From Janthinobacterium sp. J1-1 (GTDB taxonomy: Bacteria > Pseudomonadota > Gammaproteobacteria > Burkholderiales > Burkholderiaceae_D), in assembly GCF_030944405.1 (NCBI RefSeq), contig NZ_CP132339.1, forward strand, positions 4,154,001 to 4,218,000: a stretch of 64,000 bases of DNA. Direction: 5' to 3'. The position numbers and the translations under genes were made by a program. This document shows positions 8,673-17,550 of this stretch, piece after piece (within the stretch, counting starts at the first letter, position 1; the number at the start of each line of letters is the position of its first letter). The notes below the pieces were generated by a model. The model did not search any database, was not told where the DNA came from, and worked only from the letters and a program-made list of their open reading frames with translations.

Positions 8673-10073
8673 ATGACAAATTCCACCGCCCCCGTTTCCA
8701 AGAACGCCATTCTCGCCATTATCCTGGTCAGCTATGTGATGATCGTGCTCGACACCTCCATCGTGCTGACGGGCCTGCCCAATATCCGCCGTGACCTGGG
8801 CTTCGGCGACACCGGCCTGGCCTGGGTGCAAAGCGCGTATACCCTGAGCTTTGGCGGCTTCATGCTGCTGGCCGCGCGCGCCGGCGATACCTTCGGCCGG
8901 CGCCGCATGCTGATGCTGGGCCTGTCGCTGTTTACAGTAGCCTCGCTGGCGATCGGCCTGGCCCACTCGCCGGTCGCCATGGTTGCCGCGCGCGCCATCC
9001 AGGGCCTGGGGGCCGCCATCCTGGCGCCCTCGACCCTGGCCTTGCTGCAAACCACCTTTGCCGAAGGACGCGAACGCACGCGCGCCATCTCGCTGTACAG
9101 CGCGGTGGCCGGCATCGCCGCCAGCGTCGGGCTGGTACTGGGCGGCGTGCTGGCCGAATGGCTGTCGTGGAGGGTGGGTTTTTTTATCAACCTGCCGATC
9201 GGTATCGCCATGCTGTGGGCGGCGCGCCGTTTTATCCGGGAGAGCGAACCCGTCAAGGGCCGCTTCGACGTGGCCGGCGCGGCCAGCTCCACCCTGGGGA
9301 TGACGGCGCTGGTCTACGGCCTGATCCGTTCGGCCAGCGCCGGCTGGGGCGATACCTGGACGCAAGCCTCGCTGGCGGCCGGCCTGCTGTTGCTGGCGGC
9401 GTTTATCCTGATCGAAAAGCATGCGGGCCAGCCCATCATGCCGCTGCGCCTGTTTGCCAGCCGCCAGCGCTCGGCTGCCTATGCGGCGCGCGTGCTGTTC
9501 CTGGGCGCCATGATCGGCTTCTTCTTTTTTGGCACGCAATTCCTGCAGGTGGTGCTGCATCTTTCGCCGTCGCTGACGGGCCTGGCCTTTTTGCCGATGA
9601 CGCTGGTGAACTTTGCCATGGCGCTGCGCGTGCCGGCGCTGACGCGGCGCTTCGGCAATGCGCCGCTGCTGGCCACCGGCCTGGCCTGTACCCTGGCCGG
9701 CATGGCGTGGCTGAGCCTGGCCGGCGGCGATACGCCGTACTGGCTGGGCGTCGCGCTGCCCATGGTGCTGATCGGCGCAGGGCAGGGCATGACCCTGAGC
9801 CCGCTGACGGCGGCCGGCATCGCGGGCGTGGCCAAGGCGGATGCGGGCGCCGCCTCCGGCATCGTCAATGTGGCGCATCAGTTGGGCAATTCGCTGGGCC
9901 TGGCGGTGCTGGTGGCCGTGGCCGCCATCGGCGCCGGCGCCAGGACGGGCGTGGCGCTGATGGCGCACCGCGTCACTTTTGCGCTATCGAGCGCTGCCGG
10001 CATGCTGGCGCTGGCCTTGTTGCTGGTGCTGGCCCTGCTGGTGCGCCCTGGGGGCAAGAGGGCTGGTCTATAA
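8673..10073 (+). CDS. DHA2 family MFS multidrug exporter (EmrB/QacA type)
   Basis: This is a 466-residue inner-membrane drug:proton antiporter with about 14 transmembrane segments. Family motifs are clear: LDTSIV in TM1 (residues about 26-31), motif A GDTFGRRR at 71-78, the antiporter motif C region GIAASVGLVLGGVLAEW, and the paired half-motif in the second half. The start is an ATG preceded by GGAGG. It is divergent from its probable LysR regulator. No EmrA-like adaptor is encoded next to it, so it likely works alone in the inner membrane. Substrate unknown. Confidence 0.92.
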   Translation: MTNSTAPVSKNAILAIILVSYVMIVLDTSIVLTGLPNIRRDLGFGDTGLAWVQSAYTLSFGGFMLLAARAGDTFGRRRMLMLGLSLFTVASLAIGLAHSPVAMVAARAIQGLGAAILAPSTLALLQTTFAEGRERTRAISLYSAVAGIAASVGLVLGGVLAEWLSWRVGFFINLPIGIAMLWAARRFIRESEPVKGRFDVAGAASSTLGMTALVYGLIRSASAGWGDTWTQASLAAGLLLLAAFILIEKHAGQPIMPLRLFASRQRSAAYAARVLFLGAMIGFFFFGTQFLQVVLHLSPSLTGLAFLPMTLVNFAMALRVPALTRRFGNAPLLATGLACTLAGMAWLSLAGGDTPYWLGVALPMVLIGAGQGMTLSPLTAAGIAGVAKADAGAASGIVNVAHQLGNSLGLAVLVAVAAIGAGARTGVALMAHRVTFALSSAAGMLALALLLVLALLVRPGGKRAGL

Positions 10074-10112
10074 TCGCGGCGACGCTGCCAACGGTGGCGC
10101 GGCATATGGACG

Positions 10113-10907
10113 ATGGAAACGCGCATGCACAAATTGATTTCTGAACTGGCCAGGCTGTACCTGGCCGACGGCCAGCAGGACACGGATGGCCAGCCTGTCA
10201 CGCCAGAAGTGCTGGCGCGCCAGGTGTCCGGCGGCCCGGCCGTCACCGCCCAACTGGTCAGCGAGACCGGCCAGGTGCGCGCATTGGTGCTGGAATTTGG
10301 CGGCAAGGGCGGCGGCGACAAGCACTGGAGCGACTTGTGCGCGATCGCCAATGCCCTGCAGCATGAGCTGGACCTGCCGGCGCCGGCCGTCAGCATCTCT
10401 GGCCGCACCTCGTTTTACCTGTGGCTGTCGCTGGAAACCCCGGTGCCGCTGGCGCAGGCGCAGCAGTTCCTGCAATTGCTGCGCGCCGTATTCCTGCCCG
10501 CCAGCACCGATATTCTGAGTGCCGCGCCGGCCGCCTTCCTGGAGTCGGTCGAACTGCCGCCGTGCCTGCAGCCCTCGGGCAAATGGGCGGCCTTTATCCA
10601 CCCCGGCATGGGCGCCTCGTTTGCCGACGAACCGGGCCTGGACATGCCGCCGCCGTTGCAGGCGCAGCTGGGCTTCGTGGAAAGCTTGCGCAGCATGACA
10701 GCGGCGCAGTTCGCCAAGGCCCTGGCCGTGCTGCAACAGCATGCGGGCGTGGCGCCGGTGGCCGCGCCTGTAGTTGTCACCGCGCCCGTCATCAAGGCGC
10801 CGCCATCCAGCGGTGGCTTGCTGCTGCAGGACGCCACGCTGGAAGATATCGTGCAATGGCTGCATGCGCGCAATATCGAGCCCACCTTCCGCCACCGCCT
10901 GCCTTGA
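10113..10907 (+). CDS. Unrecognised cytosolic protein, faintly primase-like
   Basis: This is a 264-residue protein with no signal or membrane segment. Residues 50-110 run 'LVLEFGGKGGG ... ISGRTSFYLWLSLETPVP', which recalls the layout of archaeo-eukaryotic-primase-like folds (an acidic strand, then SGR..HxW). However, the acidic pair and the His of that family are replaced here by EFG and Tyr, so any such domain would be inactive. A basic Pro/Ala linker near 210-232 leads to a C-terminal segment. A second ATG at 10125 is an alternative start. It is followed after 11 bases by a small gene with a perfect Shine-Dalgarno, so the two are an operon. Function unknown. Confidence 0.75.
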   Translation: METRMHKLISELARLYLADGQQDTDGQPVTPEVLARQVSGGPAVTAQLVSETGQVRALVLEFGGKGGGDKHWSDLCAIANALQHELDLPAPAVSISGRTSFYLWLSLETPVPLAQAQQFLQLLRAVFLPASTDILSAAPAAFLESVELPPCLQPSGKWAAFIHPGMGASFADEPGLDMPPPLQAQLGFVESLRSMTAAQFAKALAVLQQHAGVAPVAAPVVVTAPVIKAPPSSGGLLLQDATLEDIVQWLHARNIEPTFRHRLP

Positions 10908-10918
10908 AGGAGGGCCCC

Positions 10919-11227
10919 ATGACGCCTGAACTGGCGATTGCCATTGTCGAAGCGCGCCTGCTGGGACCGCATTCCATTCCCGTCAGGATCAGGACCCGGG
11001 ATGAAGTCACGGAAGCGGAGATTGCCGAGCTGCTGGCGGCGGTGGATTTCCTGATCGTGCACTACCGGGATCAGGACACCGTGCCGAAGAGGCTGGCGGC
11101 CGCCTTTGTCGATATCTACAACGGCTTTGTGCAGGCCGGCGGACAGATGAGTGAGGAGCAGGCGCAACGCCTGGAGGATGTGGCGATAGCCTTGCAGGAC
11201 AAGGCGTATAGGCTGTTTGGGGTCTGA
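10919..11227 (+). CDS. Small unrecognised protein, operon partner of the preceding gene
   Basis: This is a 102-residue, mainly alpha-helical acidic protein that I do not recognise. The start is clear: AAGGAGG at 10907-10913 lies 5 bases before the ATG and overlaps the stop codon of the gene upstream, which implies translational coupling. No membrane segments or cysteines. It ends shortly before the convergent carbonic anhydrase gene. Confidence 0.8.
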   Translation: MTPELAIAIVEARLLGPHSIPVRIRTRDEVTEAEIAELLAAVDFLIVHYRDQDTVPKRLAAAFVDIYNGFVQAGGQMSEEQAQRLEDVAIALQDKAYRLFGV

Positions 11228-11285
11228 TCCTGCTATCGTTGCCGGTACCGCTGGAATGCCCGGCTTGTCTTGTTGGCAATCGTGC

Positions 11286-11918
11286 TCAAAACTGCGATGC
11301 CGGGTGGTCCGCGAGTGGGACGAAACTTCCTGTAGACTCATCGAGCGCATCCAGGGAACCATTCTCGATATCGTAGACCCAGCCATGGAGACTGAGCCGT
11401 TTTTGCGCGATGCGCACGGCTACCGAGGGATGCGTGCGGATATTATTGAGCTGTGCGACAACGTTGGCGCGTACCATGCCGTCGATCCGCGCCTGTTCCG
11501 TTGGATGGTCGAGTGACTCGTTGATCATCCGTGCCGCATCGGCATGGCGCAGCCAGTTCTTCACCGCAGGCATATGGTCCAGGCAAGCGCAGGTGGCGAT
11601 CGCTTTCATTGCGCCACAATCGGAGTGCCCGCAGATGACGATGTCGGTAACATTCAGGGCGGAAACAGCATATTCGACCGTCGCGCTCACACCCCCTGGT
11701 TCCGGGCCATAGGACGGCACGATGTTGCCAGCGTTGCGGATCACGAAAAGCTCGCCAGGCTCGCGCTGCGTCACCAGTTCGGGCACCATCCTGCTGTCCG
11801 AGCATGAAATGAACAAGGCCTTGGGCGTCTGTCCTGTTGCCAGTGTTTTGAACAACTCGCGGCGCGCAGGAAAAACTTCTTTTTGGAACCGTAGAAACCC
11901 AGCAATGATGTCGCGCAT
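11286..11918 (-). CDS. can: Beta-class carbonic anhydrase
   Basis: Catalyses reversible hydration of CO2 to bicarbonate in the cytosol. The 210-residue length fits the family. The zinc site is complete: Cys39 and Asp41-Arg43 in CSDSR, then His98 and Cys101 in GHSDCGA. The stretch [11 protein letters not shown] is the usual active-site lining. It resembles the Can/CynT clade, but there is no cyanase gene nearby, so a Can-like housekeeping role is more likely than cyanate metabolism. The ribosome binding site is weak. Confidence 0.95.
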   Translation of the reverse strand: MRDIIAGFLRFQKEVFPARRELFKTLATGQTPKALFISCSDSRMVPELVTQREPGELFVIRNAGNIVPSYGPEPGGVSATVEYAVSALNVTDIVICGHSDCGAMKAIATCACLDHMPAVKNWLRHADAARMINESLDHPTEQARIDGMVRANVVAQLNNIRTHPSVAVRIAQKRLSLHGWVYDIENGSLDALDESTGSFVPLADHPASQF

Positions 11919-12028
11919 AAATATGAAGAGGAATGGTCGGTTGAATTGATATTATCGCCGATGCGGCGTAGTTGAGACAGCTCGCGTGTTGCAGGCAAAC
12001 CATGGCCTGGATGTGGAACTCTTGTGTA

Positions 12029-12062
12029 AAAAAAGCCGCGCCCCTTTCGAGGCGCGGCTTTT
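12029..12062 (-). terminator. Rho-independent terminator downstream of the RcnB-like gene
   Basis: A strong stem AAAAGCCGCGCC / GGCGCGGCTTTT with a loop of about 7 bases. On the minus strand the stem is followed by a T-run. It lies 17 bases past the stop at 12080. Confidence 0.85.
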
Positions 12063-12079
12063 GCTGATGCGAACAACGA

Positions 12080-12478
12080 TCAATTCGACAGCAGTATCTG
12101 CGTAATCACGCCGGTGGCAATCGCGGCCAGCACATAGTCATTGCCTGCACGCACCCATTGGTGGCCGCGTGGCGGCGCGTTCAGGTGGCGGGCTTTCCAG
12201 TCGTTGACGACGTAGCGCTTGTCTCGGTATTCCTGGCTCAGGCGCTGGCCGCGGCGCAGGTCGTGCCTGGGGCCGCCGCCGCGCGAGTCATCGCGCCTGA
12301 ACTTGCGCGCATCGTCATGGCGGCCATCGCTGTCATGCTGCTGGTATTGCTGGCCGTGGTCGTTACGGTCGTTATGGTCATTGCGGTCATGCGAGTCGTT
12401 GCCACGCTGGGCCAGGGCGCTGCCGCTGGCGGCGATACTGATTGCGATAAGGGCCGATACGATCATTTTCGATTTCAT
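12080..12478 (-). CDS. RcnB-like small secreted protein
   Basis: This is a 132-residue protein with a cleavable signal peptide (MKSKMIVSALIAISIAASGSALA). A long stretch follows that is rich in His, Asp, Asn and Arg (about residues 25-80). The C-terminal pattern is typical of RcnB-type periplasmic proteins: YRDKRYVVNDW, PPRGHQWVRAGNDYVLAAIATGVI. E. coli RcnB affects Ni/Co homeostasis; here no RcnA exporter is adjacent, so that role is only inferred. Start chosen at the ATG 12478 because AGGAG lies just upstream; a start at 12508 would spoil the signal peptide. Confidence 0.85.
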   Translation of the reverse strand: MKSKMIVSALIAISIAASGSALAQRGNDSHDRNDHNDRNDHGQQYQQHDSDGRHDDARKFRRDDSRGGGPRHDLRRGQRLSQEYRDKRYVVNDWKARHLNAPPRGHQWVRAGNDYVLAAIATGVITQILLSN

Positions 12479-12628
12479 TTTTGTTCTCCTTGATAACACG
12501 GTTGCCATGTGGTGAATCCATTACACCGTGATTCCGTCCTAACAGATAAGACGTTCCCGTAAGAAATGTTACGAGACGTTTCACTCGTCTGTGACATTTG
12601 CGACCGTATGCTGGCGGCATTCGCATTC

Positions 12629-13441
12629 CTACAAAACCGGCGACATGCCACCATCGACCCGCAGGTTGGTGCCGGTAATGTAGCCGGCCAGCGGGCTCGC
12701 AAGAAAGGCCGCCACATTCGCGATGTCGTCGACCTGCCCGACGCGCCCGACCGGCACCTGCGCGAACAACGGCAGCACGGTGCGTTCAATGCTGGCCCAT
12801 GGTGCGTCCATCTCCAGGCCATGCTGGGCCGCGACTTCACGGAATTTACGGTCCAGCGTGGCGCTGTGGATGGTGCCCGGGGAAATCGCGTTCACGGTAA
12901 TGCCCTCGGCAGCAACAGCCTTGGCAAGCGATGCGGTCATCGCATTGATCGCCGCCTTGCATGCGGCGTAGTCGGGGCCGCCAGCTGGCGGCATCGTGGC
13001 GGCCAGGCTGGAGATATTGATTATGCGGCCCCATCCGGCCTGGCGCATGGCCGGCAGCAGGCGGCTGGTGACGCGCAGCGCGGCGAGCACGTTGCGGTCA
13101 TACGTCGCAGCCCAGGTTGCCGGCTGTGTCGCGGTCCAGTCTTCCTTGACGGCACTGGAGCCACCGGCGTTGTTGATCAGGATATCGATCATGCCTGCCT
13201 GCCGGGACGCCTCATCGAGCAGGCCTTGCACGGCATCGTCGTTCGTCAGGTCGCCCAGCACCACGTGGGCGCGCCCGCCATGTCCGACGATGGCATGGGC
13301 GACCTCGTCGGCTTGAGTGCGGTCACGGCCATGCACGATGACGATGGCGCCTTCCAGCGCGAATTTACTGGCAATGCCGGCGCCGATCCCCTTGCTGCTA
13401 CCGGTGACCAGTACCTTTTTTCCGTCCAGTTGCAAGTCCAT
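12629..13441 (-). CDS. SDR family NAD(P)-dependent oxidoreductase
   Basis: This is a classical short-chain dehydrogenase/reductase of 270 residues. The cofactor motif TGSSKGIG is at residues 13-20, NNAG at 90-93, and the catalytic Ser144/145, Tyr158 and Lys162 are in place (ISS ... YAACK). GRD at the end of strand 2 suggests NADP preference. The ATG is preceded by AAGGAAGG. It is divergent from an HxlR regulator 49 bases away, which probably controls it. Substrate unknown. Confidence 0.93.
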   Translation of the reverse strand: MDLQLDGKKVLVTGSSKGIGAGIASKFALEGAIVIVHGRDRTQADEVAHAIVGHGGRAHVVLGDLTNDDAVQGLLDEASRQAGMIDILINNAGGSSAVKEDWTATQPATWAATYDRNVLAALRVTSRLLPAMRQAGWGRIINISSLAATMPPAGGPDYAACKAAINAMTASLAKAVAAEGITVNAISPGTIHSATLDRKFREVAAQHGLEMDAPWASIERTVLPLFAQVPVGRVGQVDDIANVAAFLASPLAGYITGTNLRVDGGMSPVL

Positions 13442-13490
13442 GCTGCTGCCTTCCTTTCAGTGTGAGGAAGGTGGATGCTAGAGTGGGGCG

Positions 13491-13892
13491 ATGAACATGA
13501 CAAGTACGCACCTTTTTGTACCCATCGAGGTATCTTCCGCGCAGTATCGTGCAAATTGCCTCGGTCCGGACGGCGCCGTTGCCCACGTCAGCCGGGTGAT
13601 CCGCATGATCCAGGGCCGCTGGAAGCTGCCGATCCTGTTCCGTTTGTATGCGGACGAGGCGATGCGCACGCTGCAAATGAAGCGAGACCTGCCCGGCATT
13701 TCGCAAAAGGTGCTGACCCAGCAATTGCGCGAACTGGTGTCCGATCTCCTTATCGAACGCATCGACTTCCATGAAAAACCGCTGCGCGTCGAATACCGCC
13801 TGTCTCCGCTTGGCCGTGAACTGATGCCGGTGCTGATAGCCGCGCGCGCGTTTTCGGTCCGGCACGCAGCCGAAAGCGGCGCCCAGGCTTGA
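13491..13892 (+). CDS. HxlR family transcriptional regulator
   Basis: This is a 133-residue winged helix-turn-helix regulator. The HxlR core is seen from about residue 32: IRMIQGRWKLPILFRLYADEAMRT, then LPGISQKVLTQQLRELVSDLLIERI and the wing VEYRLSPLGREL. HxlR proteins often sense electrophiles or formaldehyde through a Cys; the only early Cys is at residue 23, just before the fold. It is divergent from the SDR gene, its likely target. Confidence 0.92.
   Translation: MNMTSTHLFVPIEVSSAQYRANCLGPDGAVAHVSRVIRMIQGRWKLPILFRLYADEAMRTLQMKRDLPGISQKVLTQQLRELVSDLLIERIDFHEKPLRVEYRLSPLGRELMPVLIAARAFSVRHAAESGAQA
13498..13526. promoter_or_regulatory. Possible HxlR operator at the start of the HxlR gene
   Basis: Two GTAC cores (within AAGTACGCACC and TTTTTGTACC) lie about 12 bases apart across codons 4-11 of the HxlR gene. 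HxlR proteins often bind paired GTAC sites in divergent promoters. The match is weak and partly inside coding sequence. Confidence 0.3.
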
Positions 13893-13910
13893 AGGCACGG
13901 GCAAGAGGTT

Positions 13911-14684
13911 TTATCCGGTTTTTCGATCCACTTCGCCCAGCCATTGCGCCACCGTCTGCGCCACCCAGTCCGGCTGGTCGAGCGGCAAGTCGTGGCCCGC
14001 ATCGGGATGGTTTTCAAACGCCGTTTGCCACGCTCGCGCCAGCCGGCGTGAACAGCCGGGATCGACCAGCCGGTCGCGGCTGCCCGCCAGTACCAGCAGC
14101 GGCATCGGAGGACGGCTGGCCGGGGCCCGAAAGCGTGCCGCCGACAGCAACTGGCGCAGCGCATTGCGCCAGCTGACGGGATATTGCCGCTGGTACGCCA
14201 GCCATTGCTCGACCAGCGCCGCATTGCCCGCGCCATGTTTGACACTGGTCAGCCTTAAAATCAGCGCCTCCTGGCTGGCCTGGCTCCCGAATAGCAACTG
14301 CCGCAGCAGGGCCGGATAATTCTGCCAGCGCAGCCGGCGGTAGAATGGGCTATAGGGCCGCATGCTGGTATTGATCAGTACGCACGAGGCGATTTCCTGC
14401 GGATACCTGCCGGCCCATTCGACGGCCACCATGCCGCCCAGCGACAGCGCCAGCAATCGATAAGGTGGTTTCAAGCCGCGCGCCAATAAATCCTGGCGGC
14501 AGAATTCCACCATCTCGGTCACGCGCGTGGCGCTGTCCAGCAGATGACGTTCGCCATTGCCGGGCAGGTCGGGGGTAATCATCCGCGCATCGGGCAGGGC
14601 GGAAGCCAGCGTGGCGGGAAACTCGCCCCAGTGGCGCTGCTCGCGCATCAGCCCGCGCAGCAAGACCCAGGTGTTGCCGTTCAT
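13911..14684 (-). CDS. Alpha/beta hydrolase
   Basis: This is a 257-residue alpha/beta-hydrolase-fold enzyme. The nucleophile elbow is LSLGG, with Ser near residue 87. The acid is the Asp in GSRDRLVDP and the His is in DAGHDLPLDQPDWV, so the triad is complete. There is no signal peptide, so it is cytosolic. Its ATG overlaps the stop of the upstream M14-type peptidase gene in an ATGA, so the two are translationally coupled. It looks like a BioH/proline-iminopeptidase-like esterase, but the substrate cannot be assigned. Confidence 0.88.
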   Translation of the reverse strand: MNGNTWVLLRGLMREQRHWGEFPATLASALPDARMITPDLPGNGERHLLDSATRVTEMVEFCRQDLLARGLKPPYRLLALSLGGMVAVEWAGRYPQEIASCVLINTSMRPYSPFYRRLRWQNYPALLRQLLFGSQASQEALILRLTSVKHGAGNAALVEQWLAYQRQYPVSWRNALRQLLSAARFRAPASRPPMPLLVLAGSRDRLVDPGCSRRLARAWQTAFENHPDAGHDLPLDQPDWVAQTVAQWLGEVDRKTG

Positions 14685-15697
14685 GATTCGTACCACTGCG
14701 CCAGCGCGCGCCGGCGATGGGCCTTGCGCGCCAGTCCTTCCGGCATCCAGCGGCCGTGGCTGTTGGTGGCGCGCATCAGGAAGTCGAACCAGACCAGGTG
14801 GCCGCGCAGCACGCGCTGCAGGCGGTGGGCGGCCGTGGGGTTGAAGATGCCGGCGCGGTTGAACAGCTGGCGCGGGTTTTTCTTGACCCATAGCCAGGAA
14901 CCCATTTCCAGGGTCAGCGGCAGGAACACGCGCGCGCTGTCGCAGGTCGCCCGCAGGTACAGATAATCCCACAGGTCGCCATGGGTGCGGTATTGCCGGC
15001 TTTGCGGCTCGAACACATAGTTGTGATTGGGATAGGTGCGGCTGTACAGCTCTTCCAGCGCGCCGATATCGGCCAGGTGGGCGATCGGCGTGGCCGTGTG
15101 CGCATGCGGAAACCAGATGCGGTCACGCAGGCCGAAACCGGAATGGCAATCGAGGGCGATGCTGAACTGGCGCGACAGCAATTCGCGTTCGACCAGGTCG
15201 CACACGGCCTGGCTTTCCACCTGCATCGGCGCGCCTTGCCGGCCCCGGTACCAGGGCAGCTTGTTGCTGTAGCGCTGGCCGCCCAGCAGGAAGGGCACCG
15301 GTTCGCTGGCCGACAGCGGCGCATTGCGCATCAGGTCCACGCCCTGCGGATTGCAGCGCGTGCCTTGCCACATGCCGCCCGGATTGACCAGCGGCATGAA
15401 CACCAGGCGCATCGATTCGAGCTGCTGGTGCAGGGTGCTGTCCCATTGCAGGCGGGCCAGGATGCTTTGCAAAAAGGCGAGGATGACTTGCGTGCCGATG
15501 CGTTCCAGCCCATGGATGCCGCCAAAGAAGCCCAGCACGGGCACGTCGGGGCTGGGGTTGCCCAGCGCAATCGTATACACGGGAAAGTCGCGACCATCGA
15601 TGGGGATGCTGCATGGTGCGGCCACTTCCAGGTGGCGGCCGCCTTCATCGATCAGGCGCTTGAGCATGACCAGTTCGGGGAGATTCTTTTCGATCAT
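14681..15697 (-). CDS. M14-family zinc carboxypeptidase-like protein
   Basis: This 338-residue protein has a metallocarboxypeptidase fold. The first zinc ligands are in GGIHGLERIG, the family's HxxE, and the third is the His in DCHSGFG. A Glu in TLEMGSW is a candidate general base. There is no signal peptide, so it is cytosolic; this resembles the DUF2817/M14 group that trims peptides or murein fragments. I chose ATG 15697; a TTG at 15766 would extend it by 23 residues, and neither has a good ribosome binding site. Coupled to the downstream alpha/beta hydrolase by ATGA overlap, which suggests joint work on the same class of amide or ester substrate. Confidence 0.85.
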   Translation of the reverse strand: MIEKNLPELVMLKRLIDEGGRHLEVAAPCSIPIDGRDFPVYTIALGNPSPDVPVLGFFGGIHGLERIGTQVILAFLQSILARLQWDSTLHQQLESMRLVFMPLVNPGGMWQGTRCNPQGVDLMRNAPLSASEPVPFLLGGQRYSNKLPWYRGRQGAPMQVESQAVCDLVERELLSRQFSIALDCHSGFGLRDRIWFPHAHTATPIAHLADIGALEELYSRTYPNHNYVFEPQSRQYRTHGDLWDYLYLRATCDSARVFLPLTLEMGSWLWVKKNPRQLFNRAGIFNPTAAHRLQRVLRGHLVWFDFLMRATNSHGRWMPEGLARKAHRRRALAQWYES

Positions 15698-15769
15698 GGG
15701 CGACGCTGAAAAAGAAGGTGCACCAGTGTAGCCGATATGGCCGGGTTTCAGCCCGTCTGCGTTCAATAA

Positions 15770-15785
15770 TGTACGTTCGCGTACA
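15770..15785. promoter_or_regulatory. Perfect 16-bp palindrome with TTCG centre (possible TetR-type operator)
   Basis: TGTACG-TTCG-CGTACA lies between the divergent M14 peptidase gene and paoA. It could be a TetR-type operator (GTACG..CGTAC is a common shape) or, in RNA, a hairpin with a UUCG tetraloop. No TetR gene is in the window. Confidence 0.45.
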
Positions 15786-15883
15786 GACCTTTTTTCCTGC
15801 GGTCCTTACACTGATTCCTGGGCAGGCATGCGCCCACCCAGCCACTAGCAAGGCGCTACACAATCAGCCAGGAGGACGCAAGG

Positions 15884-16558
15884 ATGGACAAGGTCAACAA
15901 CAAGATGAGCGATATTAATACGGGCCGGCGCGATGTCCTGATTGCGGGGGCCTTGTCGGCCACTGCGGCGGCCATGCCCGGCATGGCGGCGGCGCAGGCG
16001 GCCAACACGGCGGCTGGCGGCACCGGCGCACCATCGGCGCCACCGGTAATGGCCGGCGTGCAGTTCGAAATCAACGGCAAGGCACATGCGCTGGAGCTCG
16101 ACACGCGCACCACCTTGCTGGACGCCTTGCGCGAACACCTGCACCTGACGGGCACCAAGAAGGGCTGCGACCATGGCCAGTGCGGCGCCTGCACCGTGAT
16201 CGTCGACGGCCAGCGCATCAACTCCTGCCTGAGCCTGGCGGTAATGCACCAGGGATCGAGCATCACCACCATCGAAGGACTGGGCACGCCGGGCAAGCTG
16301 CACCCGATGCAGGCCGCCTTCATCACCCACGATGGCTATCAGTGCGGCTACTGTACCCCCGGCCAGATCTGTTCGGCGGTGGCGGCGCTCGGCGAAATCC
16401 GGCGCGGCATCCCCAGCCATGTCAGTACGGACCTGAACGCGAAACCGGAAGTCACGCCCGAGGAATTGCGTGAACGCATGAGCGGCAATATCTGCCGCTG
16501 CGGCGCGTATTCGAATATTGTCGACGCGATTACCGACGTCGCAGGGAGGCCGGCATGA
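15884..16558 (+). CDS. paoA: Aldehyde oxidoreductase, [2Fe-2S] subunit PaoA
   Basis: Small iron-sulfur subunit of a xanthine-oxidase-family molybdenum enzyme, 224 residues. A Tat-type leader is seen ([11 protein letters not shown], residues 14-24), so the complex is exported folded to the periplasm. The plant-type [2Fe-2S] cluster is held by Cys95, 100, 103 and 115, and the second helical cluster by Cys154, 157, 204 and 206. The ATG follows AGGAGG. It is the first gene of paoABC: the paoB ATG overlaps its stop. Family knowledge: E. coli PaoABC oxidises a broad range of aromatic aldehydes to detoxify them. Confidence 0.95.
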   Translation: MDKVNNKMSDINTGRRDVLIAGALSATAAAMPGMAAAQAANTAAGGTGAPSAPPVMAGVQFEINGKAHALELDTRTTLLDALREHLHLTGTKKGCDHGQCGACTVIVDGQRINSCLSLAVMHQGSSITTIEGLGTPGKLHPMQAAFITHDGYQCGYCTPGQICSAVAALGEIRRGIPSHVSTDLNAKPEVTPEELRERMSGNICRCGAYSNIVDAITDVAGRPA

Positions 16559-17550
16559 AGGTCTTCAGCTACCAGCGCGCCACCACGCCGGCCGAAGCGG
16601 CTGCCGCTTCGCTGCGCACCCCGGGCGCCAAATTCATTGCCGGCGGCACCAATCTGCTCGATCTGATGAAACTCGAGATCGAAGCGCCACCGCACCTGAT
16701 CGACGTCAACGGCCTGGGCCTGGACCAGATCAGCGCCACGCAAGACGGCGGCCTGCGCATCGGCGCCCTGGTGCGCAACACGGCGCTGGCCGCCGACGAC
16801 AAAGTGCGGCGCCACTACGGCGTGCTGTCGCGCGCCTTGCTGGCCGGTGCTTCGGCCCAGCTGCGCAACAAGGCCACCACGGCCGGCAACCTGCTGCAGC
16901 GCACGCGCTGCCCGTATTTCTATGACACCAACCAGGCCTGCAACAAGCGCAACCCCGGCAGCGGCTGCCCGGCGATCGCCGGCTTCAGCCGCCAGCTGGC
17001 CATCGTTGGCGGCAGCGACGCCTGCATCGCCACCCATCCTTCCGACATGGCGGTGGCGATGCGCTTGCTGGACGCCGGCATCGAAACCGTGCGCCCCGAC
17101 GGCGCCACGCGCACCATCCCGATCGCCGACTTCTACCGCTTGCCGGGCAATACGCCGCAGATCGAAACGGCCTTGCAGCCGGGCGAGCTGATCACCGCCG
17201 TCACCCTGCCGAAACCGCTCGGTGGCACGCATGTCTACACCAAGGTGCGCGACCGCGCCTCGTATGCGTTTGCGCTGGTGTCGGTGGCCGCCGTCATCAT
17301 GCCGGACGGCGCGGGCCGCGTGGCGCTGGGCGGTGTTGCGCCGCAGCCTTGGCGCTTGCCGCAGGCGGACCAGGCGATGGGGCAGGGCGCGGCCGCCGTC
17401 AGCAAGCTGTTGCTGGCGAACGCGAAACCGACCGAAGAAAACGCCTTCAAGGCCACCCTGGTGCAGCGCACCCTGGCTGGCGTGCTCAATGGAGTGCTCA
17501 ATGGAGTACCCACGCAAGCGCGCGATACTGCGCAGAAAGTGACATCATGA
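16555..17550 (+). CDS. paoB: Aldehyde oxidoreductase, FAD subunit PaoB
   Basis: FAD-binding middle subunit, 331 residues. The FAD site is seen as [13 protein letters not shown] (residues 28-40) and [16 protein letters not shown] (105-120). Four cysteines (119, 129, 138, 157) sit in a loop typical of PaoB, which carries an extra [4Fe-4S] cluster not found in ordinary xanthine dehydrogenases; this sets it apart from XDH. It overlaps both neighbours by ATGA. Near 17493 there is a short tandem duplication (CTCAATGGAGTG repeated) close to its C-terminus. Confidence 0.95.
   Translation: MKVFSYQRATTPAEAAAASLRTPGAKFIAGGTNLLDLMKLEIEAPPHLIDVNGLGLDQISATQDGGLRIGALVRNTALAADDKVRRHYGVLSRALLAGASAQLRNKATTAGNLLQRTRCPYFYDTNQACNKRNPGSGCPAIAGFSRQLAIVGGSDACIATHPSDMAVAMRLLDAGIETVRPDGATRTIPIADFYRLPGNTPQIETALQPGELITAVTLPKPLGGTHVYTKVRDRASYAFALVSVAAVIMPDGAGRVALGGVAPQPWRLPQADQAMGQGAAAVSKLLLANAKPTEENAFKATLVQRTLAGVLNGVLNGVPTQARDTAQKVTS

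Noticed and set aside
17484..17512. Short tandem duplication near the paoB 3' end
   Set aside because: Two copies of a 12-base unit only, in frame and harmless; not a repeat array.
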